IMG/VR virus record: IMGVR_UViG_3300017757_000141
Coordinates: 1 to 24,966 of that record
Reading direction: 5' to 3' (one strand)
Origin: a virus
DNA length: 24,966 nt
Below are positions 8,566 through 17,826 of this stretch, piece after piece. Below the pieces are notes generated by a model. That model had not been told where the DNA came from. It saw nothing but the letters and a program-made list of their open reading frames with translations, and did not search any database. Position numbers and translations under genes: made by a program. Each line of letters opens with the position of its first letter. The first letter of the stretch is position 1.

Positions 8566-9456
8566 ATGGGATTACTAGACAATCAAACTTACTTTGGCTA
8601 CCTTGCAAGTGGTAATTTAGGTAATTATCAATTTACCAATTTAAATACCATTATAAATACTTTTATGGTTGCTTATGTAGGTGAAGATAAAATAATATCT
8701 AAAGTTCGTAGAACAGACGTTCAATTTCATGCCATGCGAGCCGTGCAAGAGTTGACTTACGATGTTTTCAAATCTGTAAAATCTTGGGAGTTTACAGTTC
8801 CTAACAACTTAGTGGTACCACTACCTCAAGATTATGTAAATTACATTAAGATTTCTAGATCTGATAATAATGGAATGGAGAGAATTTTATATCCAGCTAA
8901 TAAATCAGGTAACCCAATATCACTACATCAAGACGAAAATGGAGGTTTTACGATAACAGATTCAGAATTAACATATAACACAATTGGTGATCCACCATTA
9001 ATAAACTCTCAAACTTTACAAAATTTTCAAAACCACGCTGACACTTCAGACGCTTACAGTAACGATGCGGTTGATTTAGAAATAGACAATGAGGGTAGAA
9101 GATATGGGCTAGATCCTCAATTCGCTCAAGCTAATGGGTCTTTTGTAATAGACAACAATAATGGAACATTGCACTTTCCATCCTCTTTAACAGGACAGTT
9201 GGTTGTTTTTAAATATGTAAGTGATGGACTTGGGACCGATGAGGAAATGGTTGTGCATAAATTTGCTGAAGAAGCTATTTACAAATGGATAGCATATGGA
9301 ATACTATCAGTAAAATCTAATATACCACCATTTATAATACAAAGATTTAAAAAAGAAAAATTTGCTGAAACAAGAAAAGCAAAAATAAGATTATCGAATA
9401 TTAAAATAGAAGAATTTACTCAAATACTAAAAGGAATGAGTAAGCCAATAAAATAA
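8566..9456 (+). CDS. Probable head-tail adaptor (tail-tubular-A / gp11-like)
   Basis: A 296-residue protein starting two bases after the previous stop and ending four bases before the giant tail gene. Its first half has a helical region with VRRTDVQFHAMRAVQELTYD (about 47-66). That is followed by WEFTVPNNLVVPLPQDYVNYI (about 76-96), in which the 'PLPxDYVxYxxI' pattern is typical of podovirus adaptor rings such as T7 gp11 and its distant relatives. The middle region is Asn/Asp-rich and probably exposed. The C-terminal region, from about 220, returns to helices rich in Lys (HKFAEEAIYKWIAYGILSVK). The gene would form the ring between portal and nozzle. Family assignment is by motif and synteny, without a structural match. 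Confidence 0.68.
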   Translation: MGLLDNQTYFGYLASGNLGNYQFTNLNTIINTFMVAYVGEDKIISKVRRTDVQFHAMRAVQELTYDVFKSVKSWEFTVPNNLVVPLPQDYVNYIKISRSDNNGMERILYPANKSGNPISLHQDENGGFTITDSELTYNTIGDPPLINSQTLQNFQNHADTSDAYSNDAVDLEIDNEGRRYGLDPQFAQANGSFVIDNNNGTLHFPSSLTGQLVVFKYVSDGLGTDEEMVVHKFAEEAIYKWIAYGILSVKSNIPPFIIQRFKKEKFAETRKAKIRLSNIKIEEFTQILKGMSKPIK

Positions 9457-9460
9457 TATT

Positions 9461-12400
9461 ATGCCAGAAATTAAAAATACTTTCACTGGTGGCAAGATGA
9501 ACAAAGATCTCGATGAGAGACTTGTCAAAAATGGTGAATATAAACATGCTTTAAACATACAGGTCAGAACAACCGACGGTGATAGCGAGGGTAGTGGTGA
9601 TGCTGGCACGGTCCAAAATATACTTGGTAATAAGGAGGTTGGTAGTGTAAATTTACAATACTGGATGAACATGGTGACTGATGATACCTACGCAACAGGT
9701 GGTGCATTGCTTAATGAGGGCTCATCTTTTATGCCTAGATGTGTTGGTAGTGTTTCTGATGAAAAAAATGATGCTGCCTATTTTTTCTTTGGTACACATG
9801 ATCCAAAGCTTGAATTTTCTCTATGGAATTATGATGAAAACATTAGGTGCTACGCGGATACAATAATACAACAAAGTGTAACAACCTCATCGCAGGTAAC
9901 TACTCCCGTGGTCGTTGATGTTTGGGCTGTTCACGCTAGGGTCTCGAGCCATATACCTGGTATATCTCAAGGTGGAAATACACCTTATCAAAACACAGGT
10001 TGGTCAGAGATTGTTGTTTCAGACGAACTAGCAAGTAAGCTTAGGCCTGAGATGGTGATGAAGATTATAAACAACGCAGGTGATGTTACCGTTGGTAATG
10101 CTATTATAAAAGCTGTAAATGGCACAACTATATTATTCGATGAATCTTTTTTTATCACGCTAACGCCAAACACAGCTGCTTACGTAGTATTTGAAGCTGA
10201 AAAAGTTTTAAACTTTCCTAGCGCATCTGCGTTTTCAGATGTTATTACTGGTATAAATATTATAGATGATTTATTAATGTGGACAGATGGTCGAACTGAA
10301 CCTAAGAAAGTGCATGTGAGTAGATCTATAGCCGGTACAAATATAGGTGGAGTTATAAACGACGGTACAATACACACAAAGCTTTATTTAAATAACACTA
10401 ATGGTTCTGGTTACGTAGATGCTAACACACTTTATAGCAACTTAGATAATGGGGGATTACAGAATGGATCAGGTATTAATTCTTATTTAAAAGAAGAACA
10501 CTTAACTGTACTAAGAAGATCACCTAAGCTTCCACCAACATTAGAAATGAGCCACGTTGATAGGCCTGGTATTACAGATACAACTTGCACATACTCTTTC
10601 ACAAACGGCCAAGCTGACTCTGATATGAATACTATTAGTGTCGGTGATATTAGAGAGATTAACTTAGATACATCTGATACAAACTACAGACCAAATGACA
10701 TTTTGGTTTTCACGTCTCAAAATTCTCTAGGTAATATTAATTATAAAGCTAAGTTTATAGCTTACGTAAGTGCTACAGGAGAGCAGGTGTTAACTTCAAC
10801 TGGGATTATATTAGTTGAAATGGTTACTGTTATAGAAGATCCAAACGTTCAAAACGATTGGAATGTTAGTCTAGAAGCTAGAAAGCCTTTATTTGAATTA
10901 AAATTAGTTAGATTTGGATATAGATACAAATACAATGATGGTGAGTATTCTTCTTTTTCGCCATGGTCTGAACTAGCTTTTTTACCAGACGAGTTTGATT
11001 ATAAAATTAGTAAAGCCTACAATCTAGGTATGGTCAACACCGTGAGGCAACTTGTTATAAAAGATTTTATTCCTTATAATATACCATTAGATGTTGTTAG
11101 CGTCGATATATTATATAAAACAACAGATTCTTCTAGTGTGTATATCGCTGAAACAGTTGACATAGACACACCGCAATGGAATAATTTTACACCTAGTGGA
11201 GTAGATGACATAGATATTAAAACAGGTCAACTATCCATTACATCAGAAATGATACATCGTGTATTACCAGAAAATCAAGTAACAAGAGCTTGGGACAACG
11301 TTCCAAGGTATGCTAACGCTCAAGAAGTAGTGGGCAACAGATTAGTGTTTGGTAACTATGTTCAAGGATATAATTTATCTAGTAAATTAAATCTAATACA
11401 AAGCGTTAATAGTGATAATATAGAAGCTAATGAAGCAACACAGCCACCACATAAATCACTAAAATCAATTAGGGATTATAAAATTGGTATGGTATTTGGA
11501 GATAAATATGGTAGAGAAACACCCGTTATTTCACCTGGATACATATTAGACTCTGACGACGCGGAAAATACTATTGACTCAATAGTTGATGGTTTAAATG
11601 TAGACAAAACTTTATGTGCTAACTCTAATAGTTTTCTTGTTCAACAAAATTGGGAGGAAAATAGTACTCCTGACAACTGGATAGATTATGTTAGATATTA
11701 TGTAAAAGAAACATCCAACGAATATTATAACTTAGTTATGGACAGATGGTATGACTCTGGAGATAATACTGTTTGGCTTTCTTTTAACTCTGCTGACAGA
11801 AATAAAGTTGATGAGGAAACTTATTTAATACTTAAAAATAAGTTTGGCTCTCACGAACCTGTTTTACAAAAAGCTAGATATAAAATTATAGCAATAGAAA
11901 ATGAAGCGCCTGATTTTATAAAAACAGAGTACAGTGAATTAGGCGTACTTGGTGAGGTTACAGATGCTGATACAGGCGCTGGAGTTGGTGGTTTAGATAC
12001 GGTTGATGATAATGGTAATGATTATGTTTTAGATGTTTGGCCAACTGCAACTAATGCTAACAATGCTGCGCCTAGCGGCTGGATAAATGGAACTTCTTTT
12101 AGAATTGACATAGGAAAATGGGATGCAATTTTTAATTCAACAGACGAATACATATACGGGCAAGAAATAGAAGGTAATGTAGAAATGAGGATAGTTGGTA
12201 AATCATGGAATGGTGACACAACTCCTAACACCAATTTGTATACTCAAAAAACAGCATGGAAAAGATTGACTAACGTTAGAAAAACTGATAACGGTACCTT
12301 TGTTGAGGTTTCTTACATTTCAGCTTTTGGTGCTGAGTGCGACTTTTTTAATATTTGGAGCAACTCTACTGACGCGAGTCCATATCCAGTTGATGTTAAC

Positions 12401-15400
12401 GATAACCCACTAAACATTGCTGAGTTAATTTATGAAGTTGAGTTTAGACAAGGTATAGTAAAAAATAGACCAGAGTTTGATGGTAAATTTTTTGTAAAAA
12501 TAGAAGCCGATGAGGTTTTAAGATCCAACGTTCTAGTTGTTGGTGGACCCGGTTACGATTGGTCTAATATGGGAACATATCAATTATCTTATATCTCCAG
12601 TACAGAAACTAATGAAGCATCGTATGGACCACGCGCGGGAGACACAGCTGTTTTTGATCAGGCTTCCATAGTGGCAGCATCACCAGAAAACCGTTGGTAT
12701 CACAACGCTTTTAGAACAATTACAACTTACGGTTATGACGGTAGCTCTTGGGTTGGTGGCCAAGGTGTTTGGTCTGGAATAGCTGGAGAAAACTTTTTTG
12801 AAGAAGGAGTGCTTCAGTACTGTGGTGATGGAAATCATTTTAGCGATACAGATACATATAACCCTATAAACAATAATGGTGGTACTGCTGGCATGACTAC
12901 AGAGCACGGAATGGCTTGGTCAACTGGTATTCCTGGTGGAACACCCCCTTCAGGTGGAAACCCAGGAGGATGGCCTTCGCCTAATTGCTGTACTAGTATA
13001 AAAAGTGACGGGCAAGGCTTGTTTAGTTATTTGTCGTTCGAAGATGGAGGATCTCTAGACACTGGTGGTGTATATAGTACTGACGTGCCTTATTCCAATG
13101 TTGGTATTAGTTCTAATTTTGGGTTTGGGTATGACGGTGAAACTGTATATCAAAGTTTTGAAAATTCAGGAATACTAAATATGAATGCTAGCGCCGAGTT
13201 TAATCAAGCCGCTAATTATGGAGTGTTTGGCTCTTGTACTTGGGGTCACAATTGGATGACATCTCTTTTTTGGCAATCCTATGGTGGTATAGACAAGGGG
13301 CAAACAGAGGGTAATAACCTTGCTTTTATAGACGGAGCTAAAGCTAGGCATTTTAACTGGGGAGCGGCAACCAATCAAGATGGCACCCAATATCAAACAG
13401 AAAGTAGTAATTTCTATAAACCAAAATCTATAGGTGGAGAGCAGGATAATGGTACATTTAATGAAATGGTTATATCTAGACTTCATGACGCGACTGGGGA
13501 TTTAACTAATAGCACAGCGGAAGTATTAATGGACCTCTTAGATGATGCTGGTGGTGCTCATTTTAGAATAGGTAACGATCCTAATATATATAAGGTTTAC
13601 CAAGTTATAAAACCAGATCAAGATCCTAGAAACTTTTCTCAAGGTAGCACAAGGGCTTATAAATTAGACATAGGTAATAATGATTATAACGTTTGGTACC
13701 CGACAAAACTTATTGAAAATTGTAAGGCGTGCGGAGATGGGCTACCACATAAACACCCTGAAGATCAGGCTGGTAATATAGTTGATGCTTCGACTTGGGG
13801 AGATGGTGGCAGTTACTACGATGGTTTTTTCTTCGACCAAACAAATGGTTGTAAAAGAAAGTCAATGTTGATTAGATTTAGGAAGGTTAATCCTAGTAAT
13901 GGTGTAGACATGAACGACGAGGCTAATAATCCTATAGGATTTAATTTAGATTCTGACGGTTATGATCCAAGAGGTCATTTATATCATGACGGCAGGAATA
14001 GTATTGACATAACAATTCTAAAGCCAAGAATAGTATCATATGGTGATGATTCGCCGATTAATGATTTAGGTGCTTGTTGGGAAACAGAGCCAAAAGATGA
14101 TTACGATTTAGACTTATACTATGAAGCATCAGGTTCTATACCAGTAAAGCTAAATAGAGATAATGCATTTAATTTTGCACCTATTAATTCTAAGGTTTCT
14201 ATACAAAGAGTTCAAAATGGAGTTTTACAAGAATACTCTATGCAAGGATCTAGGTTCGGCCATAAAGTGGCTAACATAGATATGGCTAGCAATAACAATG
14301 CGGCTATAATCACTGTAGTTTCGCATGGCCCCGGTAGCACTATAAATCCAACTTACACTATTCACAACGGTCCCTTTGACCAAGACGGTGGGTACGATGC
14401 AAATATGGTTCTCTCGGAATATGACATAGCCCCTAATGACATTATAGTGTTTACACACCCTAATGGAACTAAAACTAGATCCAAGGTTACTTCTTACTAC
14501 GAGCCAATTGATGACTCTCCATCGGGAGCATTTAATGATATATCATTGTCAGATACTGACAACGGTGTAACCTCAGGACCTAAAGCTTTTAGGGCAACAT
14601 CAGTAAATGCTGGGCCCACTGGTTTTTACGGTATAGAAATAAACGTTTGGAATAACGAAGTTCAACTACCGTGGTTTAACTGTTACTCATTTGGTAATGG
14701 TGTTGAGTCAGATAGAATAAGAGATGATTTTAATGCTCCACAGATAGACAACGGCGTTAAAGTTTCTACAACGTTTTCTGGTTATCAGCAAGAAAGAATA
14801 AAAAGTGGAATAATATATTCTGGTATATATAACTCAACATCTCAAGTTAATGATTTGAATGAGTTTAACATGGCAGAAAAAATAACAAAAGAGCTAAATC
14901 CTAGATATGGTTCTATACAAAGATTTAAAACAAGAGACACAGACATGGTTGTGTTTGCTGAAGATAAAGTTTTAAGATTACTAGCTAACAAAGATGCGGT
15001 GTTTAACGCTGATGGAAATCCTCAGCTAGTAGCATCTAATAGAGTTCTAGGAACACCAGTTCCTTATGCTGGTGATTATGGTATATCTAAAAATCCAGAA
15101 TCATTAGCTTGGGATCAGTACAGAATGTATTTCACTGATAAACAAAGAGGAGCTGTTTTAAGGTTATCTAAAGATGGGTTAACGCCCGTATCAAATGTTG
15201 GTATGAAAAATTGGTTTAGAAAAAATCTTCCAAATACTTTATCTGCAATAGGATCATTTGATATAGTTAATGGTGAATACAATCTATCTTTAAAAATGAA
15301 AAACAACAATAGAATAACTGTTTCTTTTAACGAAGCGTCTAAAGGTTGGGTTAGTTTTAAATCTTTTGTGGCTGACACAGGGTTGTCATTAAGTGGCGAG

Positions 15401-17794
15401 TATTATACCGCTTATGAAAATAAAGTTTGGAAACACCACGATTCTACCGTAGACAGAAACGACTTTTATAACAAGGGTACTGTGAACTCTATGGTAACAA
15501 TGCTATTCAACGAAATGCCCAGTGTTGTAAAGTCTTTTAAAGCTATATCGTATGAAGGTTCTCAGGCTAGAGTTATTCCATTTTTAGGCGAAAGCTTAGT
15601 GGCATACACGGGTAACCCAATTTACGCCCCTGATTATCTTGACGTTCCATCAGTGCCATTCCCGTTTGGGGGAAATAATATTGATGAAAATGATGGAGTT
15701 CCGGATTATCTTGAGCAGTATGTTAACCCTGAAGCTGGTCAAATTATTGGCAGTGAAACAAGTATTGTATCCGTAACAGACAACGAGTACTATAATATAA
15801 CTGGACAGCCTGGGTGGTATTGTTCTGATGTTAAAACAGATTTAGAAAAAGCTAACATAGTAGCATTTAAGAATAAAGAAAACAAATGGTTTAGTGAAAT
15901 AACTGGAAAAGAAGTTTCTATAAACGAGGACTATATAAACACAGATCAATTCACAGTGCAAGGTATAGGTCAAGTTTCTGCGGTACAATATTTAGAGGTT
16001 AACCCACCTGAAGGTGAAGATTGTATACCACCTTGCCCATCAGATTATGTCTGTGTTAATGGTATATGTGAAGAATTTACCGTCGCAATATATGGTTGTA
16101 TGGATGAAAACGACGCCAACTATAATCCCTTAGCAACAGTTGATGATGGTAGCTGCGTTGGCACGGTGTATGGTTGTATGGACTTAATGTCACCCAACTA
16201 TGATCCGCTAGCTATAGAAACTAACGATACTGAAAACTGCCAACCGCTATGTACTGACTGTGTGCCGTACGTCTATGGTTGTATGGACGAAACGGCGTAT
16301 AATTATAATCCAATAGCGACCACAGATGGGTACTGTTACTTTAATGGCCAAATGGTTCCGTGTCCTCAGTCGCAGGTTTTAGACGAAAATAGCCCCAACT
16401 ACAATGGTAGTCAATGGGCTAATCCTTTTACCATGGGCCTAATAGATAATTTTGTTCCAACATACCAAGCTAGTTGTTTATATGAAACTGGCTGCCCAGA
16501 AGGACAATTATTTAGCACGCTCTTTGGTTGTGTAGACGTTGTACTTGGATGTATGGACCCTGGCTTTGTTGAATATAATCCTGAAGCAACTATAGATGAT
16601 GGTAGTTGTGCTATAGGCGTTGGCACCGTGGTTTATGGGTGTACTGATCCAGCAGCTTGCAACTATTTTCAGTATGCAACAGTAAATGATGGTAGCTGTG
16701 AATATCTTACGTGTGTTGGTTGTATGACGCCTGGAGCAATGAATTATAACGAAGCATTAATAAACAATGGTACTATAACTCAACCTTGTGATGATTGTTG
16801 TTTATTTGAAACCCAAGTTGAAGATGAAAATCCTGGTTGCACAGAAGAAGGTTATGAACTTTACGACCCAGAGGCTAGTATTATGTGTATTAACTTATCC
16901 TTCTCAGAATGTTGTGGCTTACCGCTTGAAACTGTATTTGAAGAAACATTGGTTTATGGCTGTATGGACAACGGTGACACGCTCGGTGATAACGTTGAAG
17001 TTTTAAATTATAATCCTAACGCAAATAGTCAGCAAACTAATGGCGTATATGACCCAACTTTATGTCAGTATTCTATATGTGGTTGTACTAATGTAGATGC
17101 ATTTAATTACGATCAAGAGTGGATCAACGGCTTACCAATAAACTACACAGTTATAGACTGTGATTCAACTCCATGTTCAGATACTATTGTTGGTTGTATG
17201 GACGATACTATGTTTAATTTTGATTCAAATGCAAACACACCTGGTGAATGTATACCATTTTACTATGGCTGCATGGAACCAGGTGCAATAAACTACAACC
17301 CATTCGCAAACACTGATGCTCCAGGTTTTAATCCAGTTAGCACCTTACAATTAGTGCTATACTCAAATGACGAAGTTCTATTTGGTAATTACAGTAGTTA
17401 TGATGGAGAGTGTGATTACTGGGTTTATGGCTGCATGGACCCCACGGCGTTGAACTACGCCGGGCCAGGTAATACAGCAGGTGGAGTTGGTGAGATTACA
17501 GATGATTACCCACAAGGAGAGCCTATAGCACTTTCCCCTCCAGCTAATACTCAATATAACCAAAGTTACGAAATAATGAGTCAAGAAGACTGGGAGAACC
17601 CAGCATTTCCTTCTTTCGCAATAACATGGACACCTGCAAATATTATCACTGATAGTGAGATAAGCACCGGTGAAGCTGTGGAATGTGACACATGTAATTG
17701 CTTATACATTGGCGATGGTAACTTACAACTTCAAGTCAGAAACTACCCTGGTGATTCAGAGGCAACGGAGGAAGACGTTGATTACAACGACTAA
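9461..17794 (+). CDS. Giant nozzle-like / tail-hub protein (2777 residues) with C-terminal Cys-rich repeats
   Basis: Probable short-tail nozzle with a large extension. FTGGKMNKDLDERLVKNGEY (about 8-27) has the 'MNxDxxxxxxxxxxY' pattern of podovirus nozzle / stabilisation proteins (T7 gp12, P22 gp10 and crAss-like hubs). Further core-like segments are NRLVFGNYVQGY (626-637), GDKYGRETPVI (680-690), KETSNEYYNLVMDRWY (from 749), NEAPDFIKTEY (814-824), RPEFDGKFFVKI (near 1003) and DQYRMYFTDKQRGAVLRLSK (near 1885). About 1040-1730 is Gly/Asn/Asp-rich and unassigned. It contains Cys-x2-Cys then His-x-His at 1421-1432. An Asp/Asn motif of calcium-binding type (2075-2085) precedes a Cys-rich start (from about 2186) and about twelve Cys repeats (2211-2670). 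Family nozzles are usually 470-1100 residues, so this is exceptional. No frameshift is seen. The tail role is likely; nozzle identity is moderate. Confidence 0.72.
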   Translation: MPEIKNTFTGGKMNKDLDERLVKNGEYKHALNIQVRTTDGDSEGSGDAGTVQNILGNKEVGSVNLQYWMNMVTDDTYATGGALLNEGSSFMPRCVGSVSDEKNDAAYFFFGTHDPKLEFSLWNYDENIRCYADTIIQQSVTTSSQVTTPVVVDVWAVHARVSSHIPGISQGGNTPYQNTGWSEIVVSDELASKLRPEMVMKIINNAGDVTVGNAIIKAVNGTTILFDESFFITLTPNTAAYVVFEAEKVLNFPSASAFSDVITGINIIDDLLMWTDGRTEPKKVHVSRSIAGTNIGGVINDGTIHTKLYLNNTNGSGYVDANTLYSNLDNGGLQNGSGINSYLKEEHLTVLRRSPKLPPTLEMSHVDRPGITDTTCTYSFTNGQADSDMNTISVGDIREINLDTSDTNYRPNDILVFTSQNSLGNINYKAKFIAYVSATGEQVLTSTGIILVEMVTVIEDPNVQNDWNVSLEARKPLFELKLVRFGYRYKYNDGEYSSFSPWSELAFLPDEFDYKISKAYNLGMVNTVRQLVIKDFIPYNIPLDVVSVDILYKTTDSSSVYIAETVDIDTPQWNNFTPSGVDDIDIKTGQLSITSEMIHRVLPENQVTRAWDNVPRYANAQEVVGNRLVFGNYVQGYNLSSKLNLIQSVNSDNIEANEATQPPHKSLKSIRDYKIGMVFGDKYGRETPVISPGYILDSDDAENTIDSIVDGLNVDKTLCANSNSFLVQQNWEENSTPDNWIDYVRYYVKETSNEYYNLVMDRWYDSGDNTVWLSFNSADRNKVDEETYLILKNKFGSHEPVLQKARYKIIAIENEAPDFIKTEYSELGVLGEVTDADTGAGVGGLDTVDDNGNDYVLDVWPTATNANNAAPSGWINGTSFRIDIGKWDAIFNSTDEYIYGQEIEGNVEMRIVGKSWNGDTTPNTNLYTQKTAWKRLTNVRKTDNGTFVEVSYISAFGAECDFFNIWSNSTDASPYPVDVNDNPLNIAELIYEVEFRQGIVKNRPEFDGKFFVKIEADEVLRSNVLVVGGPGYDWSNMGTYQLSYISSTETNEASYGPRAGDTAVFDQASIVAASPENRWYHNAFRTITTYGYDGSSWVGGQGVWSGIAGENFFEEGVLQYCGDGNHFSDTDTYNPINNNGGTAGMTTEHGMAWSTGIPGGTPPSGGNPGGWPSPNCCTSIKSDGQGLFSYLSFEDGGSLDTGGVYSTDVPYSNVGISSNFGFGYDGETVYQSFENSGILNMNASAEFNQAANYGVFGSCTWGHNWMTSLFWQSYGGIDKGQTEGNNLAFIDGAKARHFNWGAATNQDGTQYQTESSNFYKPKSIGGEQDNGTFNEMVISRLHDATGDLTNSTAEVLMDLLDDAGGAHFRIGNDPNIYKVYQVIKPDQDPRNFSQGSTRAYKLDIGNNDYNVWYPTKLIENCKACGDGLPHKHPEDQAGNIVDASTWGDGGSYYDGFFFDQTNGCKRKSMLIRFRKVNPSNGVDMNDEANNPIGFNLDSDGYDPRGHLYHDGRNSIDITILKPRIVSYGDDSPINDLGACWETEPKDDYDLDLYYEASGSIPVKLNRDNAFNFAPINSKVSIQRVQNGVLQEYSMQGSRFGHKVANIDMASNNNAAIITVVSHGPGSTINPTYTIHNGPFDQDGGYDANMVLSEYDIAPNDIIVFTHPNGTKTRSKVTSYYEPIDDSPSGAFNDISLSDTDNGVTSGPKAFRATSVNAGPTGFYGIEINVWNNEVQLPWFNCYSFGNGVESDRIRDDFNAPQIDNGVKVSTTFSGYQQERIKSGIIYSGIYNSTSQVNDLNEFNMAEKITKELNPRYGSIQRFKTRDTDMVVFAEDKVLRLLANKDAVFNADGNPQLVASNRVLGTPVPYAGDYGISKNPESLAWDQYRMYFTDKQRGAVLRLSKDGLTPVSNVGMKNWFRKNLPNTLSAIGSFDIVNGEYNLSLKMKNNNRITVSFNEASKGWVSFKSFVADTGLSLSGEYYTAYENKVWKHHDSTVDRNDFYNKGTVNSMVTMLFNEMPSVVKSFKAISYEGSQARVIPFLGESLVAYTGNPIYAPDYLDVPSVPFPFGGNNIDENDGVPDYLEQYVNPEAGQIIGSETSIVSVTDNEYYNITGQPGWYCSDVKTDLEKANIVAFKNKENKWFSEITGKEVSINEDYINTDQFTVQGIGQVSAVQYLEVNPPEGEDCIPPCPSDYVCVNGICEEFTVAIYGCMDENDANYNPLATVDDGSCVGTVYGCMDLMSPNYDPLAIETNDTENCQPLCTDCVPYVYGCMDETAYNYNPIATTDGYCYFNGQMVPCPQSQVLDENSPNYNGSQWANPFTMGLIDNFVPTYQASCLYETGCPEGQLFSTLFGCVDVVLGCMDPGFVEYNPEATIDDGSCAIGVGTVVYGCTDPAACNYFQYATVNDGSCEYLTCVGCMTPGAMNYNEALINNGTITQPCDDCCLFETQVEDENPGCTEEGYELYDPEASIMCINLSFSECCGLPLETVFEETLVYGCMDNGDTLGDNVEVLNYNPNANSQQTNGVYDPTLCQYSICGCTNVDAFNYDQEWINGLPINYTVIDCDSTPCSDTIVGCMDDTMFNFDSNANTPGECIPFYYGCMEPGAINYNPFANTDAPGFNPVSTLQLVLYSNDEVLFGNYSSYDGECDYWVYGCMDPTALNYAGPGNTAGGVGEITDDYPQGEPIALSPPANTQYNQSYEIMSQEDWENPAFPSFAITWTPANIITDSEISTGEAVECDTCNCLYIGDGNLQLQVRNYPGDSEATEEDVDYND
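16091..17480 (+). repeat. About twelve Cys-rich protein repeats, consensus YGCMD...NYNP.A...DDGSC
   Basis: Units begin at 16091, 16169, 16274, 16544, 16634, 16715, 16832, 16955, 17078, 17189, 17264 and 17426. Clear units are 22 residues: (Y/V)GC(M/T)D, a short spacer, NYNP, A.., and DDGSC. Others are stretched to 35-50 residues by insertions between the tyrosine core and the last Cys. Each unit has a Cys at position 3 and one near the end, fitting one disulfide or metal-linked pair per unit. Between units 3 and 4, the 16337-16543 stretch holds further Cys and one degenerate unit (SPNYNGS). The same 'GC(T/M)DP.A.NYNP.A..DDGSC' repeat is known to me from secreted proteins of Flavobacteria and other marine organisms. 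DNA identity between units is low, so it is an old, diverged array. Confidence 0.9.
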
Positions 17795-17826
17795 TAACAC
17801 AAGGATAATAAATTAAAATATAAGAT

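Noticed and set aside
16788-17006. 72-codon forward ORF inside the Cys repeats
   Set aside because: It is an out-of-frame shadow within the giant protein, with no leader and no recognisable product.
16091-17480. Possible CRISPR array or DNA-level tandem repeat
   Set aside because: Repetition is at the protein level only; unit lengths vary and DNA identity is low, inside one continuous reading frame.
17801-17806. AAGGAT, a Shine-Dalgarno-like sequence before the 416-residue gene
   Set aside because: It is about 20 bases upstream of the ATG, too far to act as a normal ribosome site, and the other genes have none.
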